A DNA stretch of 64,000 bases from Mycolicibacterium sp. CBMA 234 (GCF_009729415.1 NZ_MPKW01000001.1:372001-436000), one strand, 5' to 3'. Shown: positions 53,550 through 64,000, numbered from the stretch's first letter. Numbers and translations: made by a program. Notes: generated from the sequence alone by a model not told the origin.

Positions 53550-54896
53550 TTAGTTCGGCCGGCTGACAGCATCGATGAGCTCACAGAACGCGGCCGCCTT
53601 GGCGACGTAGTTGGCGTACAGGTCGTAGCTGGCCGCGCCGGGCGACAGCAGCACGGCCGTCACTCCCGGCACTGCCGCCGCGGTGTGCACGGCCGCTTCC
53701 AGGCTGTCCACCGGGTGCACTGACTCCGGGTGGGCTGCGGCGAACCGACGGCCGATCGCGGCACCGTTGGTCGGGCCCTGGATGAGATGCACATCGCGGA
53801 CGCCGGACAGCAGAAAGTCGTCGAGCTGTTCGTAGTCGAGCTGACGGTCCATGCCGCCGACGATGAGGGCGATCCGGTCGTCGGGCCGCATCGAGCGCAG
53901 CGCAGCGACCACGCTCTCGCCGGTGGTGGCCAGGGTGTCGTCGATCCAGCGGACTTCCCCGGTTCGTCGCACCACCTGCAGCCGGTGTGGCAGTGCCTCG
54001 AATGTGGTTACTGCACCCAGGAATTCGTCTGCTGTCACGGGCCGCCCGATCACCTCGGCAGCAGCGACTGCGGCCAGTGCGCCGTTGACGACGTTGTGCT
54101 CGTAGGCCATGACGTAGTCGCCCGGCCCGTCAAACACGGGGCGCACCACGTCGGCAGGGTCGACGGTGCGGACCACGGGTGGCAGCGCGATACCGAGGCG
54201 CTCCAGTGCGGCGAGCACCTGCGGGGTGGTGACGAGAATCTCGCCGCCGCAGGCGAAGACGTTGGCCTTGGCACCGTGGTAGGCGTCGATGTCGCCGTGC
54301 CAGTCCAGGTGGTCTTCAAAGAGGTTGGTGATCACCGAGATTCGTGGCGACGCGGTCACCAGAGCGCACTGCTGGCTGGACAGCTCGGCGACCACCACGG
54401 CGTCCGGCCCGGGCTGCAGGTCCGACAGCGGGGTGCCGATGTTGCCGGCCACCACCGCGTCCGCACCGAGGCGGCACAACAGATGCGTCAGGAACGACGC
54501 CGTCGTGCTCTTGCCCTTGGTTCCTGTCACGCCGACGGTCTGCGCGGCATACTGCCGCAGGTACCAGTCGGCAGCGCTGGACAGCGTGGTGTCCGAATTA
54601 CGCAGCTTCGTGAAGAACGGCTGGCGCCACGGTATCCCGGGGCTGAGGAACACCACATCGCAGTCCGCCAGCCGCGCCAGGTGCTCGGCACCACGCCACA
54701 GGTTGAGGTTGGCATCGGATTCAGCAAGGTCGGTGGGTACGTCAAGAGTCCCCCGTCCGGCATCGTCGACGGCGTCGATGCGCGCGGCTCCCGCGGCCTG
54801 GGCGGTCCGGGCCAGGGACTGCCCCTCTTTACCGAAACCCCATATGCCGACGGCGGCACCGGACAATTCGAGGCGCTGCCTTCTCACCGGAGTCAT
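53550..54896 (-). CDS. murD2: MurD2-type ligase, UDP-MurNAc-L-Ala:L-glutamate ligase candidate
   Basis: This 448-residue Mur ligase has an N-terminal nucleotide domain (GIWGFGKEGQSLA), the P-loop GTKGKST at 125-131, NLFEDHLDWHGD in the central domain, and the C-terminal LPHRLQVV and LSPGAASYDLYANY. It is MurD-like but clearly outside a dcw cluster. It overlaps the murL gene by four bases, the arrangement of the Xanthomonas MurD2-MurL pair in which MurD2 adds L-glutamate and MurL then inverts it. The specificity for L-glutamate is inferred from this partner. It is followed nine bases later by uvrC. Confidence 0.82.
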   Translation of the reverse strand: MTPVRRQRLELSGAAVGIWGFGKEGQSLARTAQAAGAARIDAVDDAGRGTLDVPTDLAESDANLNLWRGAEHLARLADCDVVFLSPGIPWRQPFFTKLRNSDTTLSSAADWYLRQYAAQTVGVTGTKGKSTTASFLTHLLCRLGADAVVAGNIGTPLSDLQPGPDAVVVAELSSQQCALVTASPRISVITNLFEDHLDWHGDIDAYHGAKANVFACGGEILVTTPQVLAALERLGIALPPVVRTVDPADVVRPVFDGPGDYVMAYEHNVVNGALAAVAAAEVIGRPVTADEFLGAVTTFEALPHRLQVVRRTGEVRWIDDTLATTGESVVAALRSMRPDDRIALIVGGMDRQLDYEQLDDFLLSGVRDVHLIQGPTNGAAIGRRFAAAHPESVHPVDSLEAAVHTAAAVPGVTAVLLSPGAASYDLYANYVAKAAAFCELIDAVSRPN

Positions 54897-56224
54897 CGAT
54901 CGGCGTCCAGGGCGGCGCGATAGCGCTCGGGCACGTACTGCACGGCGGCGGTGTCGTCTTGGTCGGCGGCGATGCGCTCCAAATCGGCTCGCGCACTGCG
55001 GAACTGCTCGACCAGCGGCAGGCCGGCCCAGGCCTCGTTATCGAGGATGGTCAGCATCGACTCGGCGGCCTCGTAGTACTCGCCGACGCACTCGAACGGC
55101 TTGTGCGCGCCGATGCCGAGGATGTCCTCGAATTCGGCTTGGCTCTCGGTGTCCTCGAACAGGTTTCGGCCGAAGATGGCCTCCACCTCGTCGCGGCCCA
55201 GTCGCGGCGCCATGAGCACGAACACGAACTGGCACTTGGGGCAGTGCCCGCACCAGGTTGCCCCGCGCCGGCCGGCATCCAGTGCAAAGGGTCGGTTACA
55301 GCTGATGAAGGCGCGGAAATACTGTGGGCTGGAAGCGAACCGGTCGGCGATCTGCGACTCCGACAGCCCGCGCAGCAGCGAGAAGTACCGGTCAGGGTTG
55401 AGCCCGTAGGCGCTCAGGGTGTCGCGCAGCAGCGTCTCGTAGGTGACGCTCTTGGACCACTGGTGGTTGATGTCCTGGCCCATCCATTCGACGTTGCCGA
55501 CGTTGGACGAGCGTTCGTTGGACAGCACCACCGGCCCGAAGTCGTTGGCGTCGGCCACGATCAACCCGATGATGCTGTTGATCGCCGTGACCGGGATATG
55601 CCCGTTGTAGGCGCCGGCGGCGTTGGCCTCGATGAGGGTGCGATCAATCGAACGCATGACCCGCAGGTGCGCGAGGCCGCTGATCTCGACGCACCGGTCG
55701 ATCGGGTCGAACTTGTTGACGTTGAACAACACCGGCTGCAGCGGCGCGAGGGTCTCGATCGACACCACCGAGTCCTTGCCACCGCCCACGGGCACCAGCG
55801 GCACTGCGTCGGGGTTCCAGGCGTCGACATCATGCGTACGCACCTCGGCGCTGCCGCCAACGATCTCCGGGCTCAGCGCACCGGGCAGATTGTTGCGGTA
55901 GGCGTACTCCCCCAGCCCGCCCGCAATCACCTGGCGCAGGTACTCACGTTCGAAATCATAAGAAGGAAAAGCGATTTCGATCTGCGGCGGCGCAGCGGCC
56001 TTGTAGTAGCTCAGCGAGCAGGTCAGCGTCAGCAGCCGCAACAGCCGGTCGTCGGGGCGGCTGCCGGCCAGGCTGTCCCCGAAATCGATGGTCTCGACGA
56101 AGCTCACGTCGTCGGCCGTATCCGCGCCGCACATGGTGTAACGCCCGCTGAACACCCCGTCGACGATGTCGTAGCCGTCGATCCGGAACGATTTGAACGA
56201 CTGCGGCACAAAAGGTTTGGTCAC
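54893..56224 (-). CDS. murL: MurL-type UDP-MurNAc-L-Ala-L-Glu epimerase
   Basis: This 443-residue protein matches the MurL family in the motifs I can recall: GLGEYAYRNNL (104-113), VGGGKDSVVSIE (146-157, a PP-loop-like ATP site), GHIPVTAINS (208-217), SNERSSNVG (235-243), NHQWSKS (253-259), a WCGHCPKC cysteine cluster (324-331: Cys325, Cys328, Cys331) and HKPFECVGE. In Xanthomonas MurL uses ATP to epimerise the glutamate of UDP-MurNAc-L-Ala-L-Glu to the D form, replacing racemase MurI plus MurD. It lies in a cassette of three overlapping genes on the minus strand. The assignment rests on motif recognition, not on a search. Confidence 0.85.
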   Translation of the reverse strand: MTKPFVPQSFKSFRIDGYDIVDGVFSGRYTMCGADTADDVSFVETIDFGDSLAGSRPDDRLLRLLTLTCSLSYYKAAAPPQIEIAFPSYDFEREYLRQVIAGGLGEYAYRNNLPGALSPEIVGGSAEVRTHDVDAWNPDAVPLVPVGGGKDSVVSIETLAPLQPVLFNVNKFDPIDRCVEISGLAHLRVMRSIDRTLIEANAAGAYNGHIPVTAINSIIGLIVADANDFGPVVLSNERSSNVGNVEWMGQDINHQWSKSVTYETLLRDTLSAYGLNPDRYFSLLRGLSESQIADRFASSPQYFRAFISCNRPFALDAGRRGATWCGHCPKCQFVFVLMAPRLGRDEVEAIFGRNLFEDTESQAEFEDILGIGAHKPFECVGEYYEAAESMLTILDNEAWAGLPLVEQFRSARADLERIAADQDDTAAVQYVPERYRAALDADR

Positions 56225-56979
56225 GGCTGCTCCAGAAACGGCGGGTAGGCGGGATCAACGGGGACGGTTTGGTCACCGAGTTGCACGACCGGTTGGGTGC
56301 GGTACTGCGGCGAAATCCACCAGGCGCGGCGCACGTGCGCGGCCGGCACTGACGTCCGCGACGCGAAGGGACGCATGACGCCGCAGCCCTGAAGCTGGGT
56401 GAGAATCGAGACCGGCTCCGGGTTGTCCAACCCGATGAGTGCGCCACCGGTGTCGAGCACCAGAGCACCGGCCACGGGCGGGCTGAGTTCGGAGCCGGGC
56501 AGCACACCGTCCACGCAGCCCTGTTCGGCCAGGTGGCGCAGCAGCAGGTCAACGGTACCCAGACTCGTGGTCCGTGCCGCCATCCGCAGCCAGTGCGCAT
56601 CCGACGCCGACGGCGCAGTCCAGGCCGGGTCGTACCAGCCGATCCGGGCCGGATCGCGCGCATAGACCGCGGAGGACGTACCCGTCACTGTGCACTTGCC
56701 GCCGCCGGTGATGGTGACCGTGGCAGCGACGAGCGCCGAGCCGGGAGACTGTGCCGCGAAACGCGCGACCGCCGCACCGAGAGCGTCCGCGGACGGCATG
56801 GTCAGCCCGAAGTAGTCCGCCGGTTCGGTCAAGTAGTTGTACAGCCACGCGGTGTCGACGGGCCGGCCCTGGTAGAGCGGCACGGTCACCGTCGGGAAGG
56901 CACCCAGGCGGCCGACCAGTTCAGCGGGTGCGATCGCCACGGCGTCAAGCGGCGACGAAGGCATGCGAAAATCGGTCAC
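56221..56979 (-). CDS. Unrecognised protein of the murL cassette, possibly degenerate class IV PLP fold
   Basis: This 252-residue protein overlaps the murL start by four bases and is first in the cassette. It begins VTDFRMPSSPLDAV from a GTG at 56979, a near-leaderless position (TAGAAT -10 at 56994-56989); TTG 56988 and ATG 56964 are alternatives. The middle and C-terminal part resemble class IV aminotransferases: AARTTSLGTVDLLLRHLAEQGCVDGVL stands where that family has the PLP lysine, and GALIGLDNPEPVSIL where it has the E-x-sNvf motif. Lysine is absent (Arg136 or Thr137 there). If the similarity is real, PLP catalysis is probably lost. It is inferred to serve the D-glutamate route. Confidence 0.6.
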   Translation of the reverse strand: MTDFRMPSSPLDAVAIAPAELVGRLGAFPTVTVPLYQGRPVDTAWLYNYLTEPADYFGLTMPSADALGAAVARFAAQSPGSALVAATVTITGGGKCTVTGTSSAVYARDPARIGWYDPAWTAPSASDAHWLRMAARTTSLGTVDLLLRHLAEQGCVDGVLPGSELSPPVAGALVLDTGGALIGLDNPEPVSILTQLQGCGVMRPFASRTSVPAAHVRRAWWISPQYRTQPVVQLGDQTVPVDPAYPPFLEQP

Positions 56980-56988
56980 TATCAGCAA

Positions 56989-56994
56989 ATTCTA
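56989..56994 (-). promoter_or_regulatory. Probable -10 element of the murL cassette
   Basis: TAGAAT on the minus strand (56994-56989) is a TANNNT hexamer nine bases before the GTG at 56979, so the mRNA would carry only a few leader bases. No ribosome binding site is visible. The 39-base gap to the divergent GNAT gene must hold both promoters. Confidence 0.45.
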
Positions 56995-57018
56995 TCCCAT
57001 GGGAGGGGCCGGGCAGGC

Positions 57019-57478
57019 ATGACCGGGACAGGGGTGATCCGGCTCACCGAAGCCGACTGGCGGGTGTTCGCCGCGCTGCGGCTGCGCGCGCTGGCCGATT
57101 CCGCGGGGACTGACGACGCCGAGTACCGCACTGAGTTGACCTTCACCGGGACTCAGTGGCGCCGGCGGCTGCGCGCCCACGCCCAGTTCGTCCTGGCCCG
57201 AGACAACCGGTTCGTCGGGCTGATCGCCGCGCATCGGGCCAGCCCGGTGTCGGTGTACCTGTACTCACTGTGGACCGACCCGGACGAGCGCGGCCGTGGG
57301 GTGGCGGGCGAGCTGCTCACCGCGGCCATCGACTGGGGGCGCGAGCTGGGCGCCCGCACCGTGACGCTGCGCGTCCACCAGGACAATGCCGCCGCGCTCG
57401 GCGTCTACCGGGGGTTCGGCTTCGTCGACACGCCCGATCTGCCCGGCATTGGCGAAAACTCCAGTCCGGCAGACGAAG

Positions 57479-57504
<26 letters not shown>
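57019..57504 (+). CDS. GNAT-family N-acetyltransferase
   Basis: This 161-residue acetyltransferase has the GNAT fold with the acetyl-CoA loop DERGRGVAGELL (about residues 92-103) and the terminal strand region NAAALGVYRGFGFVDT. The ATG at 57019 follows purine-rich GGGAGGGG. It is divergent from the murL cassette, and its 3' end overlaps the convergent PH-domain gene by 26 bases. The substrate is unknown; RimI-like protein N-terminal acetylation and small-molecule acetylation are both possible. Confidence 0.85.
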
Positions 57505-59707
<2,203 letters not shown>

Positions 59708-59826
59708 CTCCACCACCCTTGCCGCGGCCCCATGAGGACCATATTGATCACGTACCAGTATGAACCACTGATACAGGCCAGTTCACTCCCGCCAGTCCCG
59801 CTCAGCGGACGTGGCGTGACCGGCGA

Positions 59827-60435
59827 CTATTGCGCCGGGGTGAGCAATCGCTCCACATACTTTGCAATGACGTCCACTTCGAGATTCACCGTGGTGCCCA
59901 CCGGAGCGCGGCCGAGCGTGGTGAGCTGCAACGTCGTTGGAATCAGCGAGATCTCGAACCAGTCACCCTGCTCGTCGCGCCCCAGGCCGGACACCGTGAG
60001 CGACACCCCATCCACCGTGATCGAGCCCTTCTCGACCACGTACCGGGCCAGCTGCGGCGGCAGCGCGATCCGCACGACCTCCCAGTGCTCGGACGGTGTC
60101 CGGGCCAGAACGGCGCCGGTGCCGTCCACGTGACCCTGCACGATGTGCCCGCCGAGGCGGCTGTTGATGGCAGCGGCGCGCTCCAGGTTGACGCGCCCAC
60201 CAACCTCGACACCAGCCAGGCTGGACCGGTTGAGGGTCTCGGCCATGACGTCAGCGGAGAAGGCACCGTCGGGCAACACGTCGACGACGGTCAGGCAGAC
60301 GCCGTTCACCGCGATCGAGTCACCGTGCCCGGCATCGGTGGTGACCAACGGGCCGCGGATGACGAACCTCGCCGCATCGGCCAGTTGGTCCTTGCTGACA
60401 ATCTCGCCGAGCTCTTCGACAATGCCGGTGAACAT
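59827..60435 (-). CDS. ribE: Riboflavin synthase alpha subunit
   Basis: This 202-residue enzyme dismutates two lumazines to riboflavin. It starts with the family's MFTGIVEELGEI and contains two lumazine-binding repeats (about 1-97 and 98-190), each with a SIAVNGVCLTV or SITVDGVSLTV type motif. TAGGCT (60448-60443) lies seven bases before the ATG at 60435, so the transcript may be nearly leaderless. It is named ribC (Rv1412) in tuberculosis nomenclature. A 119-base gap separates it from ribBA on the same strand. Confidence 0.96.
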   Translation of the reverse strand: MFTGIVEELGEIVSKDQLADAARFVIRGPLVTTDAGHGDSIAVNGVCLTVVDVLPDGAFSADVMAETLNRSSLAGVEVGGRVNLERAAAINSRLGGHIVQGHVDGTGAVLARTPSEHWEVVRIALPPQLARYVVEKGSITVDGVSLTVSGLGRDEQGDWFEISLIPTTLQLTTLGRAPVGTTVNLEVDVIAKYVERLLTPAQ

Positions 60436-60449
60436 GCGCCCCAGCCTAT

Positions 60450-60950
60450 CTATGCGCCGTCGCCCCGGGTGAGCCGCTTCTCGCCGAAGTAATGCGCCAC
60501 CGGGTTGCCGTTGAAATTGCCGATCGGCAGATACCCCTCCGCTTCGTACAGCCGTTGGGCATGCGGCTGCCGCGCCCCGGTGTCGAGCCTGGCTACGGGG
60601 TATCCAAGCCCGCGGGCGGCGTCCTCCAAGGCCCGCAACAGGATTCGGGCCAGACCCTGCTGGCGCGCCGACGGCACCACATACATGCGTTTGATCTCAC
60701 AGGCGCCGTCCGGCAACCGTTTGAGCCCGCCGCCACAGACCGGGCGGCCGTCGCGGTATCCGGCCAGGTAGACGCCGTGCGGCGGGCCGAGTTCCGCCGG
60801 CCCGGCCTTGGGCATGTCCGGAGCGTTCAGATCGAGGCCGCCGCGGACGTCGGCGTAGAGGTCCGCCATCTCGGCCTCCATGGCCCCGACCAGTGCCGCA
60901 CCGTCGCCGCTATCGATCGGAACCGCCCGGAATTCGAGTTCAGCAACCAT
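60450..60950 (-). CDS. GNAT-family N-acetyltransferase
   Basis: This 166-residue acetyltransferase has the acetyl-CoA loop SARQQGLARILLRAL and the C-terminal LDTGARQPHAQRLYEAEGY. The ATG at 60950 was chosen because the frame upstream does not read as a normal N-terminus. It sits 14 bases upstream of ribE on the same strand and divergent from lprG. The substrate is unknown. Confidence 0.85.
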   Translation of the reverse strand: MVAELEFRAVPIDSGDGAALVGAMEAEMADLYADVRGGLDLNAPDMPKAGPAELGPPHGVYLAGYRDGRPVCGGGLKRLPDGACEIKRMYVVPSARQQGLARILLRALEDAARGLGYPVARLDTGARQPHAQRLYEAEGYLPIGNFNGNPVAHYFGEKRLTRGDGA

Positions 60951-61002
60951 GCCTCTGGTTCTACCGGGCCATCGAGGCAACTGGTTAGTCAGGCACACCT
61001 AT

Positions 61003-61008
61003 TACGAT
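61003..61008 (+). promoter_or_regulatory. lprG -10 element, near-leaderless
   Basis: TACGAT is a TANNNT hexamer seven bases before the ATG at 61016. An upstream in-frame ATG at 61007 overlaps this hexamer, which is why 61016 is preferred as the start. Confidence 0.5.
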
Positions 61009-61015
61009 GCAGGGC

Positions 61016-61732
61016 ATGCAGACGCGCAAACGCTCCGCCATGCTTGTTTCCCTACTCTCCACCGCGATGGCCGGGGTGCTCCTGGTCTCCGGTTGCTCGA
61101 AGTCTGAAGCGCCCTCGGCTCCGCTGCCCGACGCCGCGACGCTGCTGAAGCAGTCCGCCGACACCACCCGCGCCCAGCAGAGTGTGCACCTGGTCCTGAC
61201 CGTCAACGGCAAGATCGCCAAGATGACGGTGACCAAGCTGACCGGTGACATGACGCTGACCCCGGCCGTCGCCGGCCAGGGCAAGGCAAACCTGTCGGTG
61301 GGCGGCATGGGCGTCCAGGACGCGCCGTTCGTCGTCTACGACAACCATCTGTACGCCTCGCTGTCGGCCGGCGGCCCGCTGTCCGACTTCGGCCCCGCCG
61401 ACGCCATCTACGACATCTCGGCCATCCTGCGCCCGGAGACCGGCCTGGCCAACATCCTGGACAACTTCACCGACGCCAAGGCCGTTGGCCGCGAGGACAT
61501 CAATGGCGTGAAGACCGTCAAGGTCACCGGCACCGTCAGCGCCGACGCCGTCAACAAGATCGCCCCGCAGCTGAAGGTCACCAGCCCGCTGTCGAGCACC
61601 GCATGGGTCCAGGAGGACGGCAACCACCAGCTGGCTCAGGCTCAGCTGGAGGTCAGCCCGGGCAACAGCCTGCAGATGACGCTGACGGACTGGGGTAAGC
61701 CGGTCACCGTCACCAAGCCTGACGTTCAGTAA
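61016..61732 (+). CDS. lprG: Triacylated-lipid binding lipoprotein LprG
   Basis: This 238-residue lipoprotein has a basic N-terminus, a hydrophobic signal and the lipobox LLVSGC with the lipid-bearing Cys27. The mature part matches LprG (Rv1411c), which binds triacylated glycolipids and triacylglycerol in the periplasm and partners P55. Conserved segments include [30 protein letters not shown] and [12 protein letters not shown]. It shares a base with the p55 start (TAATG), so the two form an operon. Confidence 0.94.
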   Translation: MQTRKRSAMLVSLLSTAMAGVLLVSGCSKSEAPSAPLPDAATLLKQSADTTRAQQSVHLVLTVNGKIAKMTVTKLTGDMTLTPAVAGQGKANLSVGGMGVQDAPFVVYDNHLYASLSAGGPLSDFGPADAIYDISAILRPETGLANILDNFTDAKAVGREDINGVKTVKVTGTVSADAVNKIAPQLKVTSPLSSTAWVQEDGNHQLAQAQLEVSPGNSLQMTLTDWGKPVTVTKPDVQ

Positions 61733-63309
61733 TGGCCGGGGGCAATAACCGTCACGTCGCCATAGCCGCAGGCAGTCTGGCGGTCCTGCTCGGCGCGCTC
61801 GACACCTATGTCGTCGTGACGATCATGACCGACATGATGAAGGACCCGCCGGACGGGATCGGCATCCCGATCAACAAAATCCAGCAGGTCACGCCGGTGG
61901 TCACCTGGTACCTGCTGGGCTACATCGCCGCGATGCCGCTGCTGGGCCGGGCCTCGGACCGGTTCGGCCGCAAGCTGGTGTTGCAGGTCAGCTTGGCCCT
62001 GTTCGCGGTGGGTTCGATCGTCACTGCGATGGCCGGCATGTTCGCCCCGGCGAACGAGCTGATCGAGCCGCTGATCCAGCTGATCGTCGGCCGGACCATT
62101 CAGGGCGTCGCCAGTGGCGCGCTCCTACCGGTGACGCTGGCGCTGGCCGCCGACCTGTGGGCCGCGCGCAACCGCGCCGGCGTGCTCGGCGGTATCGGTG
62201 CCGCGCAGGAGCTGGGCAGCGTGCTCGGCCCGCTGTACGGCGTCGGTGTGGTGTGGCTGCTGCACGACTGGCGGGACGTCTTCTGGATCAACGTGCCGCT
62301 GACCATCGCGGCCATCGTGATGATCCACTTCAGCCTGCCGTCGCGCATCGAGACGGAGAAGCCGGAGAAGATCGACGTGCTCGGCGGCGTGCTGCTGGCC
62401 GTCGCACTCGGGTTGGCGACCTGGGGTCTGTACAACCCCAACCCGGACGGCAAGGAGGTGCTTCCGGAAAACGGTCCGCCGTTGCTGATCGCCGCCGCCG
62501 TCGTCGCTGTCGCGTTCTTCGTCTGGGAGAAAATCTCCCGCACCAAGCTGATCGACCCGGTGGGTGTGCACTTCCGGCCGTTCCTGGCAGGCCTGGCGTC
62601 GTCGTTGTGCGCCGGTGCGGCGCTGATGGTGACGCTGGTGAACGTCGAGCTGTTCAGCCGCGGCGTCCTCGGTATCGATCAGGCCCACGCCATCTTCAAG
62701 CTGGCGTGGTTCCTGGGCGCGCTGCCGGTCGGTGCGCTGGTCGGCGGGTGGATCGCCACCCGGATCGGCGACCGGATCGTCGCGTTCGCCGGTCTGCTCA
62801 TCGCCGCGGGTGCGTACCTGCTGGTGTCGCACTGGGACATGAACGTGCTGGAGGCCACGCATGACCTTGCGATCGTCACGCTGCCGACGCTGCCGACCGA
62901 CCTGATCATCGCCGGCCTGGGACTGGGCCTGGTCATCGGGCCGCTGACCTCGGCGACGCTACGGGTGGTGCCCACGGCGCAGCACGGCATCGCCTCGGCT
63001 GCGGTCGTGGTGTCCCGCATGATCGGCATGCTGATCGGCATGGCGGCGCTGTCCGCGTGGGGCCTGTACAAGTTCAACCAGAACTTGGCTTCCCTGCCGC
63101 GTCACAAGGCGAGCAACGCGCTGGAGGCGCAGACGCAATACGCGGACCTCGTCAAGACCGCCTACACCATGCAGTACGGCTCGATCTTCTTCATCACGGC
63201 CGTCGTCTGTGTGGTGGGTGCGGTGGCCGGACTGCTGATCGCCGGTCGCCACGAACAGGCCGACGAACCAGAGACGGCCCCTGAGGCTGATCCCGCCCCG
63301 GTCGGGTAG
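61732..63309 (+). CDS. p55: P55 MFS exporter
   Basis: This 525-residue major facilitator exporter has 14 predicted helices. Helix 1 ([17 protein letters not shown]) and the loop [16 protein letters not shown] after helix 2 carry the DHA2-type motifs. Loop residues [24 protein letters not shown] are the family's motif region. It exports lipids with LprG in mycobacteria (Rv1410c) and gives some drug tolerance. A near-perfect palindromic terminator follows. Confidence 0.94.
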   Translation: MAGGNNRHVAIAAGSLAVLLGALDTYVVVTIMTDMMKDPPDGIGIPINKIQQVTPVVTWYLLGYIAAMPLLGRASDRFGRKLVLQVSLALFAVGSIVTAMAGMFAPANELIEPLIQLIVGRTIQGVASGALLPVTLALAADLWAARNRAGVLGGIGAAQELGSVLGPLYGVGVVWLLHDWRDVFWINVPLTIAAIVMIHFSLPSRIETEKPEKIDVLGGVLLAVALGLATWGLYNPNPDGKEVLPENGPPLLIAAAVVAVAFFVWEKISRTKLIDPVGVHFRPFLAGLASSLCAGAALMVTLVNVELFSRGVLGIDQAHAIFKLAWFLGALPVGALVGGWIATRIGDRIVAFAGLLIAAGAYLLVSHWDMNVLEATHDLAIVTLPTLPTDLIIAGLGLGLVIGPLTSATLRVVPTAQHGIASAAVVVSRMIGMLIGMAALSAWGLYKFNQNLASLPRHKASNALEAQTQYADLVKTAYTMQYGSIFFITAVVCVVGAVAGLLIAGRHEQADEPETAPEADPAPVG

Positions 63310-63318
63310 TACGTGAAC

Positions 63319-63362
63319 AACAAGGGAGCCGCAGAGTCAGCTGACTCTGCGGCTCCCTTGTT
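63319..63362. terminator. 44-base perfect palindrome, bidirectional terminator
   Basis: Bases 63319-63340 and 63341-63362 are a perfect 22-bp inverted repeat (AACAAGGGAGCCGCAGAGTC half) with no spacer, so the loop is formed by its centre. It is followed by TTTAC on the plus strand. It lies 10 bases after p55 and 38 bases before the end of the convergent hypothetical gene, so it can end both transcripts. Confidence 0.85.
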
Positions 63363-63399
63363 TACGCTTGTGTACGTCTGGCGCTAGTTCAGCACCGTC

Positions 63400-63645
63400 C
63401 TAGCAGCGCTCCAGGCCCGGGCGCATGAGCACCACGTTGTCCGGGATGTAGGCCGGAGTAGGCGCCGACGCCGGGTACAGGTGATGCCCGTTCGCGTGTG
63501 CCGCGAGGCGTTCCAGTGCCACGTCCACTGCATCGTCAAAGTCCTCGACGACGCTCAGGACCGCCCGTAGCGGCCGGAACATCATGTCCTTGATGCTGCC
63601 GTCTTCGACCGGACGGAAGCTGAGCCAGTCCTGCAATGCAGTCAT
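63400..63645 (-). CDS. Small hypothetical protein
   Basis: This 81-residue protein begins MTALQDWLSFRPVEDGS and ends PDNVVLMRPGLERC. The middle is acidic and helical (FDDAVDVALERLAAHANGHHLYPA). No signal peptide, membrane segment or known motif is visible. AAGGA lies before the ATG at 63645. It is convergent with p55. The function is unknown. Confidence 0.6.
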   Translation of the reverse strand: MTALQDWLSFRPVEDGSIKDMMFRPLRAVLSVVEDFDDAVDVALERLAAHANGHHLYPASAPTPAYIPDNVVLMRPGLERC

Positions 63646-64000
63646 GGTCGTAATCCTTTGCTCGTGAACACCTTCGCTCTAACGACGTCGGCGAGCGCGA
63701 TATTTCGGCCGGATCCAGGCGACCCGGTCATTGCACTCAATTTTACGGATGCGCAATTCGGGTCTCCTGCACGAACTCGGGGCCGTTGATCTCAAACCGA
63801 TAACGATTAGCGAAACTAAGGACAGGGAGCGGTGAGCCCAATCACAACGCGCGCAGCGATGAATCGCACGTCTCAGCGCTTTGCGGGAATCAACTCGACC
63901 GGTTCAGACCCGGTAGCTCTCGGCGCTTGCCGGCCCAGCCGGGCAGGCAGGCAACCGGAAAAGTTCGCTGGGAAGTGCCCGAGCAATCAGTTCGGGACCA
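63646..64000. other. Poorly resolved end region, possible partial genes
   Basis: No confident gene is visible. A GTG at 63832 with AAGGA at 63818-63822 opens a plus-strand frame that runs to the window end without a stop (56 codons, VSPITTRAAMNRTS). On the minus strand a frame ends at a TGA at 63904 and runs off the window end (31 codons, last residues ASAESYRV). Neither has a recognisable family, and they are mutually exclusive over most of their length. The sequence has a lower GC content than its neighbours by eye. In M. tuberculosis ribG follows here on the convergent strand, but it is not visible. Confidence 0.35.

Overview
The window is high-GC actinobacterial chromosome and is almost certainly from a rapidly growing mycobacterium (Mycolicibacterium type). 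Most genes are close homologues of a Mycobacterium tuberculosis block that runs from the Rv1476 family through acn, suf, cta, tkt-tal-zwf-opcA-pgl, gap-pgk-tpi, whiA-yvcK-rapZ-uvrC and rib to lprG-p55, in the same relative order but read in the opposite direction. An MspA-family porin, absent from M. tuberculosis, and an intein-free sufB fit a non-tuberculous species. These identifications come from reading the translations; no database search was run.

Layout. 1-4195: end of an Rv1476-family membrane protein, then acnA and its TetR regulator acnR. 4220-11470: accessory nitrogen-catabolism locus (ureohydrolase, XRE-cupin regulator, NCS1 permease, APC permease, nitrilase-family amidase, flavin amino acid monooxygenase) that reads as an arginine monooxygenase pathway. 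11583-14805: small HTH protein, ABC-F protein, echA12, thioredoxin. 15044-18240: accessory flavin oxidoreductase, an unknown protein and a GGDEF protein. 18230-24466: complete sufR-B-D-C-S-U-T operon. 24573-32817: mptB, an ABC exporter, ctaA, an ATP-grasp protein, qor, a DUF1254-type protein and ctaB. 33046-39833: transketolase and the oxidative pentose phosphate genes. 39957-42576: accessory DUF222-HNH gene, a secreted protein and an MspA-like porin. 42779-46109: gap-pgk-tpiA-secG. 46250-48471: a second APC permease plus amidase pair. 48502-53540: whiA, yvcK, rapZ, uvrC. 53550-56979: a three-gene cassette encoding a MurD2-type ligase, a MurL-type epimerase and an unrecognised protein. 57019-60950: GNATs, a PH-domain protein and riboflavin genes. 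61016-63309: lprG-p55. 63400-64000: a small hypothetical gene and poorly resolved sequence.

Main points of interest. First, the MurD2-MurL cassette suggests an alternative route for putting D-glutamate into peptidoglycan, one known mainly from Xanthomonas, here next to the uvrC-rapZ-yvcK-whiA genes. Its third gene resembles a class IV PLP enzyme that has lost its lysine. Second, the 4220-11470 locus encodes every step from arginine to 4-aminobutyrate plus uptake and regulation, with a shared 20-bp operator candidate at both intergenic regions. Third, several promoters show regulatory sites tied to leaderless starts (TANNNT, six bases, start codon): a LexA box on the DUF222-HNH gene, paired dyads ahead of ctaA and ctaB, and an AcnR-type box ahead of acnA.

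Housekeeping genes are packed in operons with ATGA-type overlaps. Strong hairpins mark the ends of acnA, the arginine operon, the gap operon and p55. I saw no tRNA, rRNA, CRISPR array, insertion sequence or prophage.
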